Source: Embiotoca jacksoni
Taxonomy: Eukaryota; Chordata; Actinopteri; Embiotocidae
DNA: 64,000 nt
Assembly (NCBI GenBank): GCA_022577435.1
Contig: JAKOON010000005.1
Span: 18,622,224 to 18,686,223 of the forward strand
Reading direction: 5' to 3'
Part shown: in pieces, positions 1 to 13,000 of the stretch
Layout of the letters: each line of letters starts with the position of its first letter
Numbering within the stretch: the stretch's first letter is position 1
Position numbers and translations under genes: made by a program
Notes under the pieces: generated by a model
Told to the model about the DNA's origin: nothing
The model's input: the letters and a program-made list of their open reading frames with translations, nothing else
The model's database searches: none

Positions 1-199
1 GACTCCATCTTGTGCGCCACAGAGGAAGATGGGCGAGGGGTCTTTGTGTAGTCCGCTGTTCAGATGTCGGAGGATCAGTTTCTGCTGTTGATTGGTCCAC
101 TAGGGCTCTGTGAAAAAGGTCAATGTTGTTTTCATTTGTCTTCATGACAAATATACATTTAAAGTTTGTGTGCCAACAAATACTAAAAGTCTTTACATC

Positions 200-1604
200 T
201 ACAGCTGTGTCCACCAGGCGAAAGAGCTGGCTTTGAGCGAGCAGCAGGCAGCAGGGGTCGGTTCTGTGTCCAAGGTGACTACAGTGATGTCCTGAAAACT
301 CCCCAAGTTCAAAGTAACCTTCATCTACTTCCATATCGACATCCGACTCTTCAACGGCCAACCTGTCGGCCTGCAGGACTGTACCAGTTTGCTGCTAGAG
401 GTATTCCACTCCATTGCGCTCATTGTTAAAACAGTGGATGATATACTATGATATTTACATAACAATGTATAAACTTGAATGAAGTTGTCACAAAAAACAA
501 CAAATGATTTCTTGCCTGCTGTACCTAAGGGAAGAAAATGGAAATAACCATTATGGATAAATGGATAAATATTTATTAAAGCAATAATACACAATATTTG
601 ATCAGCGGAATGAAATGTCATTTCTCACAGACCCAAGGTGCTACCACACAAGAAATAAAACAGAAGTCAAAAATAAAAAAACCTTTTAACACCTATTACA
701 AACACCAACATAACTGTGTCTCTGGCATGGTCTTATTGCTTGCATTTAAAGTGCAGGAACTGTGATGTAAAACAAAAACTGTAGAATATAAAAAGATACC
801 AGTTCAAATTTAACATGATACAGATAAAAAAGCACAGCGACGATTGGCTGAATGAATACGGTGTGCAAAAAAACAACAAGATAAGTATAAACATACATAT
901 CACGTGCTTCCTCCAACCGAGTTGCCGCTGCTAGCAATGTGATGTTATCCGGCTCAGTGGACACAGACGAGCTGGGGAGGGTGGGTGAGGCTGTATGCAT
1001 ACCTGGGTCAAAGCTAAAATAAAAGAGTAAGACAACAGATAACTATCATGAGTATTGAACAGCAGTAAATAGAAAACATTAAAATTGTATCATACAAATA
1101 AATATTTGCTTTCAAGGTTTGACTTTCAGGGGGGAAACAAGCCTTTTCACAGTCTTGTTCAGGCTTTTCTGGTTTGGCAACTTCCCGACCAATAAGGAGC
1201 AGAGAGAGGCGGTGGAGCTCTGCTTGGTGGCAGCCTGCTGGGGAGTTCTCCCGGTATTTTGCTCTTCCTTCATGGCAACAGCAATTCTTCCAGAAGTAAA
1301 AGAGCTCAATATACCCCTCGAAGCACTGTTTGTTGTGGGCATGGTCTCGGGAGTCTTCGCTGCCTCCTGTAGGATCCCTGTTCATAGCTGCCACCAGGTA
1401 AGCAGCATATCCCAGGGCATTTTCAGCCACCCACTTGAATGTTTGCCTGCGAAACATACCAAACTGGATTTCAAAGAAACCCAGAAGTTGTTTCCTGTTC
1501 TTTGGATCCCCATTTTGCTGAATCAAAGCTTTTCTAGCCTTGTCCAGCACTCCCTCCGGGGACAGCGGTGGCATCCACGGCTTCCCTTTGTTATTTTTCC
1601 TCAC
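200..1604 (-). pseudogene. Decayed copy (second, downstream) of a DUF6729-type multicopy fish protein gene
   Basis: Function unknown. Read on the minus strand, 1604-1300 encodes an N-terminal block with KARKALIQQNGDPKNRKQLL followed by FKWVAENALGYAAYL, which I recognise from uncharacterised multicopy teleost proteins that also carry DUF6729. The reading then jumps by one base inside an A-run at 1298-1301 (T-run on the gene strand): before it the frame reads NKQCFEGYIELF, after it the other frame reads SGRIAVAMKEEQ and runs to a stop at 1112. Further exon-like pieces in the same direction lie at about 1005-907 (ITLLAAATRLEEA) and about 410-200 (acidic, AVEESDVDMEVDEGYFELGE). No intact chain can be joined, so I call it a pseudogene. 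It may continue past base 1. The family assignment is from memory; the frameshift is visible. Confidence 0.5.
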
Positions 1605-1929
1605 ATTTGTTCCTCACACAATGGTGTCAGTGAGGTTAAGACTGCCATCAGCACGTCTCCTAAAGTGAGGTTCGATCTGGATGAAACAATAAATGAAAAT
1701 GTTAAAAAAAAAAGTTGAGAAACAGATGAAGTTAAGACAGCAGAGAATGATGAAAATTATATCATAATATTATTAGTTATATTCAATTATGATCACCTTG
1801 AAATGTTAAGCCCGGTCCTCATTCCACCTTGCAAGACCCCACAGCAGGTAATCCTGGAAAAAGGTATCGCTTGCAAGTGTACCTGTAAATTAAATCCAGA
1901 AAAGTTAACAAAAAAAGAAAAAGTCTGAG

Positions 1930-3006
1930 GACATAAAAACATTTCATTCAGGTAGCGTTGCCAAAGCAGGGCCACCTTTTTGGTAGAATCCATTTTCAGG
2001 ATCCAGCCATATTGGGAGGTGATGGTGGCCTTTATTTCCTCCAGTGTTTGAAAGACATCCTGGGCATACACCTGCATCAGCCAGCGGTATTTAGGGACAG
2101 GAAGTTGTGGTTGTGGTTGGGGGGGTGGAGGGAGGAGGGGGAACGGGCAGGATCAGACCTGATGTGATCGCCCTGGAAATTCCTTTGCACTCTGTGATGT
2201 ACTGGACTGGTTTCTGCAACCAGACCTCAGCATGACACTCCTGCAGCATCTGCTGGGTCTGAATGCTGCTGTTTCACAGCCTTTGCCGACACATTAAAGT
2301 GATGCCCTTCATGTCACATGCCAGTTTCGAGGCCAATGTCAACCTGAGAGTCGATACTGTGGTTCCAGCTGATGACCTTTCTTTTGCAGCTTTGGCAGGC
2401 CAGGTATTCAGACGCAACAAAGTGCATCTTCCCCACCCACAGCCGCCACATATCTGATCTTTTGGTGCAGGCCAGCCGAGGTTAGAGGTAACTGTTGCTT
2501 ATGATGCTTCAGTGTTGTCCGCCTCACCAGGACCTTTGATATCTTCCTCTGGTCCACTTCAGTCAAAGTGTGTATCCAACCAGCTGGAAGACAGACTCGT
2601 GCTGGATAAAACAAAAAAAGTGAACAAATGAAAATTCACTTTACACAGCATAGGGTGATAGGCTATTAGTCAAAGCAAAGTTTATTTACAACTGGTTCAC
2701 GAACAAACAAAACTCAAACAGCAAGTAAAAAACCATCAACGGGCAAAAATAATCCATGTGGAAATGAGATAAACTTGGAAAGCCATGACGTTACAGGGAT
2801 GAATGCAGACAATCTCACAACTGAAAGGGGAGATGCATATCTACTGATGGGCTAATTAAATGCAGGTGAGCACACGAACTGATTGAGGTAAAAAAAAACA
2901 ACCACAAAGGCAGGTAGTTAAACAAGAGGGGTCTCCTGTTTGCTGGATCTCTGTAGTGCTGAATTAAAGCTTTTCTGGCTTTGACCAGTTCTTCCTGTGG
3001 GGACAT
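1930..3006 (-). pseudogene. Decayed copy (first, upstream) of a DUF6729-type multicopy fish protein gene
   Basis: Minus-strand remains in the family order. The N-terminal block is at 3006-2920 (SPQEELVKARKALIQHYRDP), clearly paralogous to the block at 1560-1500. A zinc-finger-like DUF6729 stretch follows at about 2600-2300: LTSAGLHQKIRYVA in one frame, then SEYLACQSCKRKVISW in another. A C-terminal piece at 2077-1980 reads MQVYAQDVFQTLEEIKATIT and WILKMDSTKKV. Frames change between pieces and stops interrupt them, so the copy looks dead. The first piece may begin at an acceptor (CCCCACAG) rather than at the ATG. Function of the family is unknown. Together with the neighbouring copy this is a tandem pair in the same orientation. 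Confidence 0.55.
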
Positions 3007-3010
3007 GGGT

Positions 3011-4295
3011 CACATCAACAGCTTTATTTTCTTTATATCACTCACTTTTCTTTTTTTTAAACAGTAATATGACATTTGTTTACATATTACTTAAGCTGTG
3101 TGTGTGTATATACTACCAGTTGTCCTCAGTCATGCTCACCTTATATTGCTGATTTTTATAGGAAGTTCTGTCCATGTCAATTTTTCCAACAGGCTAAATA
3201 TGATGTATAAAAATCCCTGAATTACTTAATCAGTAGTAAAATATTGTGACTTTTATGTGTGATCAAAAATGGAATAAGAATGATTTATATTAACATGTAA
3301 ACATAACTACATATTAAACGTTTTTGCACATTATCAGCTTCGCCAGATGTACGATTGTACGATCATTTTGCCCTCTGTATGTTCAATAAAGCCAAAAGTT
3401 CATTAAGTCAAATAATTTGTTTTATTTTGTATTTTTGCATTAGTTGTGAGTTGTAATCAGTCTAGAGTATCTAATTTTAATTGATTTATTGACCTAATCA
3501 GAAAAATAAAATGAAGATTCCTATGTCTGTGGATGTGCATCGCTTCGTGACCACGTGAAGTCTTTCCAGCCAATCTCCCTCTAATAATGACCGCGAGTTT
3601 TCCAAATCGGCGAATAAGATCGATAGTTAGGTAGCCTATTAAAAAAATAATAATTAAGGAGCATATTTAAAGATTGCACAACAACGGGCTATGTGGAATC
3701 TCAACTGAAAAGGTAAACATGTTATTTATTTGATTTCCATGTAAATGCCGAACTCGTGCTGTTATTGGCTCCTCTTACTAATGTCATGCTCGACGGGTAT
3801 GTTCAAAAGTTGTGATTAAAATTACTGACAAAGATGCTGTTGTAAAATAATGATATAGTGTACATTTTGAGCATTTAATTAGGGACACCTAGTACATTTC
3901 AGACCAATCTTTTTAAAGAAATGCTAAGAAACACGGATGACTTAAAAATTATAGACTTCAGACCTCTATCATCATTAATCAACCTGGCGAGATTATATTT
4001 ATTGAAACAGCAAACCTATTACTTTTTGAATAAGAAAAGTACTGTGAACTAAGAGATGTTTGCTGACCTGCCAGATGCATGCAATTCTGGGCAGAACTTT
4101 GTCCCCATATGCCAACCGCAATGTCTGTCGTCGTCTCTCGGCTTCACTTTGGAGTTGATTTGACAATTATTGGTAGTTGCAAGGGTAAATCTCGGTTGCA
4201 ATGCGAAGCATTGATTGGCCATAGTTTACCAATACCGATAGGTTTATGTTTGCAGACGGAAACGGGATTGGTTGTCACTACCAAGAATAACCTCG
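3011..4295. other. AT-rich intergenic stretch, nothing recognised
   Basis: No exon chain, RNA gene or clear mobile element was recognised here on either strand. ORFs are short and stop-ridden. Confidence 0.5.
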
Positions 4296-4370
4296 ATTTA
4301 CATACGAAAAAAGACAATGTGACGCAACTCACATTTACATACGAAAAAAGACAATGTGATGCGAGTCACA
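4296..4370. repeat. Two-copy 37-bp direct repeat beside the tRNA gene
   Basis: The unit beginning ATTTACATACGAAAAAAGAC occurs at 4296 and again at 4333, a period of 37 bp. The second copy differs by a few bases. Each unit ends with a TGTGA...TCACA inverted repeat. The array ends about 20 bp from the 3' end of the tRNA-Arg(ACG) gene. Confidence 0.85.
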
Positions 4371-4381
4371 TTTACCAAAAT

Positions 4382-4387
4382 AAAAAA
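4382..4387 (-). terminator. RNA polymerase III terminator of tRNA-Arg(ACG)
   Basis: A run of six T on the minus strand lies 6 bp downstream of the mature tRNA 3' end, the usual Pol III stop signal. Confidence 0.75.
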
Positions 4388-4393
4388 TATAGA

Positions 4394-4466
4394 CGAGCCA
4401 GCCAGGAGTCGAACCTAGAATCTTCTGATCCGTAGTCAGACGCGTTATCCATTGCGCCACTGGCCC
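4394..4466 (-). tRNA. trnr-acg: tRNA-Arg (anticodon ACG)
   Basis: The 73-nt minus-strand sequence folds as a complete cloverleaf. The acceptor stem GGGCCAG pairs with CTGGCTC with discriminator G (one G-T wobble). The anticodon loop CTACGGA carries ACG, whose first base is expected to be edited to inosine to read CGU/CGC/CGA codons. The T loop is GGTTCGACTCC. There is no intron. It is nearly identical to the vertebrate tRNA-Arg-ACG I know; the T stem contains one T-G wobble. It lies upstream of fanci and points away from it. A T6 terminator follows. Confidence 0.96.
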
Positions 4467-5200
4467 GCGCTGAAATTGCACTGGACCACGTGACGTTTTA
4501 AAGGGTTATTTCGTACGAGGCTAAGATTATTCCTTTTTCTTGAGACCACAGATAAAGATTAAGTCTAGGACATTAACCGACCCATACGTGCTTATACCGC
4601 AGATGCTGATAACAAATACATATAAATTAAATAAAACTATTAACAATAAAAACACAGTAAATGAACAGAAAAATGTTCGAGACTTCCATTCGCGGACCTG
4701 GCAACCCAGCAAAGACCTCTGCAGGCGGTGCCCGTGGTTGACATGTATGAAGAAAAGTTTTACAACTAAACAGCTTGTTTGGACAGGGAATTTGTTATGA
4801 TACTGAATAACTTCAAGTTGTATTATAACATATGTCATTGTATTTTAACGTATATTTATGTGCTATGGAGCGTAACAACGGGATTGTTAAATACTGTAAT
4901 TGTGGGATATCTTGACTCGAACATGGCAACCACGAAGCAAAACAGGAAGTGTCGTCTGGCGGGAAATTTGCTAAACATTATGAAAGCGTTACCACAGAGA
5001 CACTGGGAAGACATACTTTTCACAGACAAAGCTGTATGACGAGTTTAAAAAAAATAAAATAAAATGCACGGTCAATATTAAACGTAGCTTAACAACCAAG
5101 AAGTAAAAGTAACGTCTGGGTTTACGACAAACTTATTTCTAGTTTACCAAACTTTTACCAGCCGCTCGTGTCAGTCTGCCGGTGGACCGTGAGGGCTGAA
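4467..5200 (+). promoter_or_regulatory. fanci upstream region, probable promoter and 5' UTR
   Basis: About 730 bp separate the tRNA-Arg(ACG) 5' end from the fanci ATG. An E-box/CRE-like CCACGTGACG lies near 4486, and an ETS-type CAGGAAGT near 4943 follows a CATGGC motif. No TATA box is obvious. The transcription start and any non-coding first exon cannot be placed from sequence alone. Promoter function is inferred from position and motifs. Confidence 0.4.
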
Positions 5201-7013
5201 ATGGATAAAATCGTCTCACTGTCGGATGCAGAAAGTCCCGTCGAACTTCAGAAGTACCTGTCCTCCCTGACCGATGACCAGGTAAGTCGTGTAGCCGGAC
5301 ACAAAACTCCTTTACCGTCCACTGAAGGAGATCCTGTCCGTTTGCTTATAAATGACTTTCCTCTCCCGTTACCTGCTTTCCAGCTGATCGCTGTGGTTAC
5401 CAACAGCGCACTGAAGGGCAAAAACATCGGGGCTATGATTAAAGGCATATTTAAAGGTACGTACACTAAAGGGATGTATAGTTTATGGGTCAATAGCGTC
5501 AAAGAAGATCACAAAGCTGCTACTTTGACGACCGTCACATCAAGTCAGAATCATTGATGCTATATGTGACCTGCGTTGGTTTTAATGTCAGGAGTGGTGC
5601 AGTACTAGTAATGAATGTGCTTCTTTTTGTTTAGGCTCTCCACCCAGTTCCACCGAAGGGTCGAATCGCAGACTTCTCGTGTATCAACACTGCATCCCTC
5701 TGTGCGAGTCCGGGGACCTTCAGACCGAGGTGGCTGCTGATGTCATTGGACTGCTGATGCTGGAGGTGCACTAGTACCGTTTCTCCCCTATGAATCCACG
5801 CGAGTACATGTGTAACCCCAGAGGATGACTAGTACCTGTGACTGTGGATTGTTAAATGGGAGTCATTGCTGTGTCTTAATTCACACTCTTATGTGCTTGC
5901 ACGTACCTTTTGGAGTGCATAAGTGCGTTTACACCAACAATTAAAGAACGCTGGACACTTTTTACTTGGCAGAAAAGGGAGGGCCCACTAACATATTTTC
6001 AAACTGTTGAGGATGATGAAGCTGCAGCTGTTGGAGAACAATTTGTACACATTCACACAAAAGTGTTTACTTTTCACTAATAACCACCCTCCTGCCGTTG
6101 AATAGAAGACATCAGTATCTCAGTACACGAAATCACGTTCATATTTAGGTAAAACAAAATAAAAATAAAGTTGGTAGATATGTTTATCAGATCATATCTA
6201 TCTTAATTCCCATTTTGCTTTTTATATGTTCCACACAGACTCATGCACTGTCTGGACCATCTCTGGCACAGCTGGGGTCTCTCTTTGTTGACGCCATTAA
6301 GGTGGGGAAAATGGGCAGTGGGAAATCCCTGGAGCTGTTTCCTACTATTCTTACTGCCCTTGCGGCCTGTGAAGCCCTGTCTTATGGCAAAGGTAACTGC
6401 AGATTAACGTTGTTGTCTGAGGTTATATCAACATCACTGAGCAAATTGTAAAAGATACTGGTTTATTATGACTTCAGGGGAACTCAGTGGTGAGGAATAC
6501 AAGAAACAGCTGATTAATAGCCTCTGTTCGAGCAGGTGAGGACATGACGAATCTTAAACTGCATGTAGATGTGCAAATGTACATTTTAGGGCATTTTTAA
6601 CAGTGTTTTGCTTCATAGTTACTGATTAAAGCCTAAATACTTACAAAAAAATATTAGTCAAAGTATGTTTGTATTTTTTTTTTCATGCAGATGGGACCCG
6701 CAATGTGTTATCCACTTGACGACCATGTTTAGGTGACAACCCTCACTATGATGTATTATTGAGTTTTTATACTACAGTACTCTGTTTTCTTTTTTTACTG
6801 CTTTTTTTTTTTTGCAATGATACCACGAGGTTATATCTGTCATTCATTGTTATTTGTGCTGTCATTTTTTGTGTGTCTCCCTCATTTTAAGGGATGTGCC
6901 CCTGTCATCAGAGGAGCTGCAGTTTCTGGTGGAGAAAGTTCTGAGGATGTTCACCAAACTGGATCTGCAGGAGGTCCCGCCACTGGTTTACCAGCTGCTG
7001 CTCTTATCTGCGA

Positions 7014-7065
<52 letters not shown>

Positions 7066-10000
7066 GTGAGGACATGTTGATGAGATAATCGTGTTTCTCT
7101 TTCTGGTAATTATCTTATATGCTTGTCCTGCACTTTGTCTGTTAGGGCTGTAAGAAGCAGGTCCTGGATGGAATCATCAGTTACTTTAAGGAGCAAGATG
7201 TCTGCCAGGAAGAAGAGCGGAAACACGGAGAGTGAGTGACTCATACACTGCAAGTGGCTTTTACTGTATTTACTCAAAGATTTTCTGCACACTTTTCATT
7301 TATTGATTGTTATTCTCTACTGCCTCTTCCTCAGGAGCCTGGATCTAGAGGTTCAATCTATTCCACAGGACCAGCTAAGGCATGTGGAGGGCACTGCAAT
7401 CCTCCACACAGTCTTCGCTATACGGCTCGACCATGAGCTCGGGAGAGAATTCATGAAAAGCTTTAAGGTTAAGTGTGGTGCAGCTTGTCAGTGTGTATGT
7501 TATCATTTGTGATACAGCCTGTGCCATAAATCTTGAATTGCATTCCTGCAGACATCGTATGGAGACATGTGTCCTTTCAGTGTCGCCCTGTTGCTCTCAG
7601 TAGCTCGTATTCAGCGTTATGAAGAGCAGGTGAGACATCTGTACGATTCCTCCTGTACGCATTTGCGTATTCTTTCATTTTGTGTTTGCATTTAACACGT
7701 TTGTTTTCTCATCTCCTTGTTCTGCCCAGGTGTTTGACCTTTTGAAAGGGGCAATCATCAAGAGCTTCAAGGATGAGCAACTGCAGCAAGGTTCAAAGTT
7801 CCTACAGGACCTCCTGCCTGCTCACTGCAGTGTGGCTCAGATGATACTGGACACAGTCAAGAACAGGTTACAGCAACACAAAATTATTGATCCATTTCAA
7901 ACCTTCAAAATAAGAACTAGAGAAAATGAGGGTCATTAAGAAAATTAAGTTGCCCCATAATTAAACAATAAATGCCCTCATAACATAAACACAATATCTG
8001 TGCTGTTCCACCTGTGCAGTGTGTTTGGATGGGATCATGTTACCCAGGGTCTGGTGCAGCTGGGCTTCTTTCTCATGGAAACATTTGGACCCAAACCTGG
8101 ACCATTTGGAAAGACCACAGAGGGGTCTGTTAGTGTTGCTCGAACCCCGACTCAGCAAGCGTGTAAGCTGGGAGGGCAGGTGCTCCTTCAGGGCTTTAAG
8201 GTAACATTGGGTTTTCGGTTGATGTAAATATCAGTGTAAATGCCTGATATTGAACGCACGTTTATGTCGCGTGTTCTCACTGGAGGATGTGTCTGTCTAC
8301 AACAGGTGCACGAGCCAATCAGAGGCGAAATACTGGAGCAGGTCTTGAATCGACTGGTCACAAAGACGGCGTCGCCTGTCAGTCATTACTTAGGTAATGC
8401 AGCCTTTTGATAGTAATGTCAGTCTATTATGTCTAGAGGAGAGAATTTGATCATTTGGATGTTTTTTTTTTTTTTTGTGTCAACAGACCTTTTTTCTGAC
8501 ATTGTGGTCTCTGCTCCCATGATCCTCCTGGAGTCATCCTCCAAGGTGACCGAGGCATTCGACCAGTTGTCATACCTGCCGTTGGCCACTGTTCAGGGTC
8601 TATTAAAAGCTGTCCAGGTAAATGAGTGACAGAGAGACACAGAAACAAAAATTGCAGAGGTTTCAGTTGTGTATTCATTCTTTCCTTTTATCTCCAGCCG
8701 CTGCTCAAGGTCAGCATGTCCCTGAAAGATGCTTTAATTCTAGTTCTCCGCAAGGCCATGTTTTCCAGGTATGTACTGCTTTGCTCTTAATTACACGAGG
8801 TTCAATTATACATAGAGTGAATCTTGCATTTGAAAGCATAAACGCTTATTTAAAAAGATATTTTCTTCTACCATTCTACCCCCTAAATGACTCTTCTAGC
8901 CAACTGGACGGCAGGAAGTCTGCAGTGACCGGCTTCTTATTGCTGCTGAAGAACTTCAAAGTTTTAGGCAGTTTGGCTTCGAGTCAGTGTAGCCAGGCTA
9001 TCTCCTCCAGCCAGGTACAGTTACAGTTAAACTCCTCACGTAGTCTGTGCATGTGAAACTGTGCCATTTTAAACCTGAATGGTAATTGTCTTTCTGAACT
9101 GCTGCGTAGATCCAAGTGGACGTTCATTCTCGTTACAACTCCGTTGCCAATGAAGTGTTTTGCCTGGAGATCATCAGCAGCCTGCGGCGCTGCCTCAGCC
9201 AGCAGGCTGACGTGCGCCTCATGCTCTATGAGGTCAGAGGTGTTGGACATCTTGTGCCATGTTCATTGATTGTTTTGTTTTTTATTTGCTGGTATTACAT
9301 TTTACAACCATGACTGATGCTCATGAACAACTTATTTCTCGGACAAAACTCCAATTCTTTCATATTTCAGGATTTCTATAATGTTCTCCGTCGCAACTCT
9401 CAACTTGCCAGCGCCATCATGCAGACCCTCTTCTTACAGGTATGTGCGTGTGCTAAAGGCCTATTGTGTCGGATATAACGGCCTGCATTGCTGCATTTAA
9501 AGTCTTGGTTTCCTTAGCTGAGGCAGTACTACGAGCCCGAACAAGACCTCCTGCCCCCGGTGAAACTGGAGCCATGCATCACTGCTCATGGAGACCAAGT
9601 GTACCTCCAGGAGCCTCTGGTACTCTTCCTCCTCTGTAACATTTCTGCAGCCGTGTTGTAGTTGCGTCCATGTGTGCAAAAAATAGCATTCTGTTTCAGG
9701 CCCATCTGGTGAGCTGCACCATACACTGCCTGCTGTGGCTGCCGAACTTGCGCCGATCAGCCAACCTCGTTGCTGACGACAGCGATGATGACGAGGAAGA
9801 GGAGACGGGATACCAGTCTGACCTGCAGGCAATCATAGAGAGCATGACAAGACGCATGATCAAGTGTGAGCTGGAGGACTTTGAACTGGTATGCATTCAA
9901 GACAAGAACATACGCTGTAAAAGATTAATGCGCTCTGAGCTACATGTTAGAGCTTTGAAAGGTTTCCGTTTCTACACTCCTCCAAAAGCAGGAGCTGCTC

Positions 10001-13000
10001 TCCCCCCAAACTACATCTGAAACATTTGTATTGGTTTTATCGATGATATGTGGCAGCTACTTTTACTAAGCCTGTGAATAATAGTTCCAATTTGTGAGCT
10101 TTTTGAAATAAGTCAATTTGATATTACATCAGAGATGTTCAGGTATGAATCAAAGAAGCACCATGCCTTAGAAGAACAAGGAACATTTTCTTTTAGTATT
10201 TTAGATCAGCTGTACTCAGTGTGTTGTTCTTCACTTATATGCTTGTCCTAACGCCTGTCAGTTTTTCATATTGTGGAAGCCTCATCTTCAGCTTTATACT
10301 ATCTGTATGTTGATCAGGACAAGTCAGCAGAGTTCTCAATGGGATCCAGTGTCGGAGTGAAGAATAATATCTATGCTGTGCTGGTGATGGGAGTGTACGA
10401 GGTCCTCATGGAGTACAACTTTATCAAAGCCAACTACAGGTAACAGCCATCTCTCTGCATAGTGCACTTTGTAGCAGTATTGATACAGTGGGGATTTTCT
10501 TTTATAAAATTCCTGTACTTGTGTTTGTGTCTTGCAGTAAAAGTGGCTTTGAGGCGCTCATTGAGCTGTTCCGTCATTACCACAAGCTGTCTGAGCTCTT
10601 GAAGGAGAAATCTGGAAAGGGTCGAGCGCCGTCACACAAGATCCCCCGCAGTTTACTGTCTATGGGCTTTGTATCGACTCTCATGACTGTGCTCTTCAGG
10701 TGAATCATCTGTCACTGTAAGAGTATCTGTTGCATCCAATGCTTCTGTGTGATCATTGTATGTCCTAAAATCAGTACATCTGCACTTGAGAATAGTTTTC
10801 GTAAGCAGGTGATAAAAAGCTTCAGAGACTGTTCCCGTTGCACATTGAACAGAGTGCACAAAGCAGGCGGAAGCAATAACCTGTGTGAGACAGTATTCCT
10901 AAATAACACATCTTTGTGACCACTGGTATGCGAGCGTTTGTGATTTCTGATATGAATCTTGAGCAGAGACATCAAAGTTCGTGTCAAATTTTTGGGGGGA
11001 CGGAGAGAAGACGCTGGGAGCCAAATCCGGTGAGGAGGTGGGGTTGGGGAGGAATCTTCAAAGCGGCAAATTGACATATTGCAAAAAGGGCTGTTGTGCT
11101 ACAGTTCAGGTTGTTTGCGTGCTGAATCTTTTCCCTCAGACGACTCAGAACAGCAGAACTGAGTGTCGACAGTCTGACTTTGAGGGACAAATTAACTGCA
11201 CCACTCCACGAACCTTCAGAAAAACTCTCCTGGTTGTACTCCTGACCCGCTGCGCCTTCTTTGGTCATGGACAGTGACGTTCTGTCCTCCTTTTAAAATG
11301 TGAATGCCACTCAAAACACCACACCGGGCTCATTGCTTTATTGTCGTTGTCTTTCTGGAGCATTTTAAGGATCTCCATTGTCGATTTCTTGAGTTTGACA
11401 CAAATTTGATGTGAGCTCTCTGCTCATGTGCATGGTGAAATCACAAATACGCAAGTACTGGTTGTCAGATAAAACATGTGTAACTCGGGTGCTGGTGGTG
11501 ATCAAGTGAGGTAACCTGAAATATTTACCCACAAATGTCATTGCTTCCCTCAGTTCTGTGCACATCACGGTCATCAGAACCAAAACGGTCTGAGAACTTT
11601 TTGATTACACCTCCTAGTTTTCAACTAGTTCTAGATAGTGAGCATTCAACAAAATGATAATTACAAGTACTATACAAGCTTGAAAAGCTGAAAGTTGTAA
11701 CTATTAAACTTAAACTGCATTTCAAAATTCCATGGCAATGTTAAAGTATTAAGAAATTAAAAAAAAAAAAAAAAAACCGTTTTTTTTTTTTTTTTTTTTT
11801 TTTTTTTCCAGAGATAATTCTCAGAGCAGAGAGGAGGCTCTTTCCGTGCTTCGCACAAACGGAGAATTTGTGCGTTACGCGGTGAGTGTGGCTGTGCAGA
11901 AGATCCAGCAGCTGGAGGAAACTGGAAACACAGACGGTCCAGATGGACAGAACGCAGAAAGGACTTTCCGCTTCCTCTGTGACATGACAAGGTGGAAATA
12001 CTTGGGCCTAAATAACAGCATTTAGTTTGACTGCTGATGGGTTTGCTCTCTAACTGATCTTCATCTCAATGTCTTCCCAGCGTGCTGATGTGGCGTTACA
12101 CAAACATCCCCAGTGTGGTGGAGGAGGCAGGGAAGAAGGAGAAGCGCTCCAGCTTGTCCCAGCTGTGTTTGGAGGGTCTGCTCAGGATCTTCACAACCTG
12201 CCAGCAGCGCCTCCCGGCCAAGATGGCTCAGCTCCTCTCTACCATGGGTCAGACATGCACTGTCACAGCAGATGATTTGAAGGTTTGCAACTGAATAGTG
12301 TGAAGATATTCATCAAGTTTTGTGTCTCTTACAGACATTGCAGAAGATGATGCCGAACAAGACGATGGCGATGTTACAGAGATGAACTACTTTTACATCC
12401 GACAGTTTCAGGTGCATCTGAACAGACGAGAATATTCCTCTTCTGCTTTTAAAGTTATACTCCAAAGAATGAGTGCCCTAAATGTTATTTCACAAACTTT
12501 TGTACCTGGAGCCATTTAAATTTAATATTAATATGTATTTTAAATGTTGTGACGGAGCCGACTCAACACTAAAATCCATTTGCATCTACCTGTCAACAGA
12601 GGGCGCTGTTTACACAGTTAAGTGGAGGTGAGGAGGAATTTAACAGCAAAGAGGCTCAGCTGCTGGTCAGCATCTTGAGCGTGCTCTCCCGCCAGCTAAA
12701 GCCCTCCTCCCAGCAGGTAGGTGCACTCTTACTTCATCGGGCAAAGTGAAAGGTACTTGTTCCACTAACATGTGTACATCTAATCCACAGTTTGTTCAGA
12801 TGATCACGTGGACAGTGAAAATCTGCAAGGAGACCAGTTTTGGTGCGTGACAGTTCACTCGATCTTTGCGAGTTGCAGTGAGGTGAAGTACTGAAGAAGT
12901 GACTGTCTTTGTGTTTTTAGAGGACTCTCCGTTCTCCAAGGGGCTGCTGTCGCTCCTCTTCAGCTTGCATGTTCTCTATAAGAGTCCTGTAAGTCTGTTG

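Noticed and set aside
10984..11277. Overlapping open frames on both strands in fanci intron 22
   Set aside because: They lie wholly inside a well-defined intron, match no family and have no splice context in either direction.
12248..12294. Extension of fanci exon 24 to the GTTTGC donor at 12283
   Set aside because: That join breaks the frame; the donor GTCAG at 12248 restores it and matches the family sequence.
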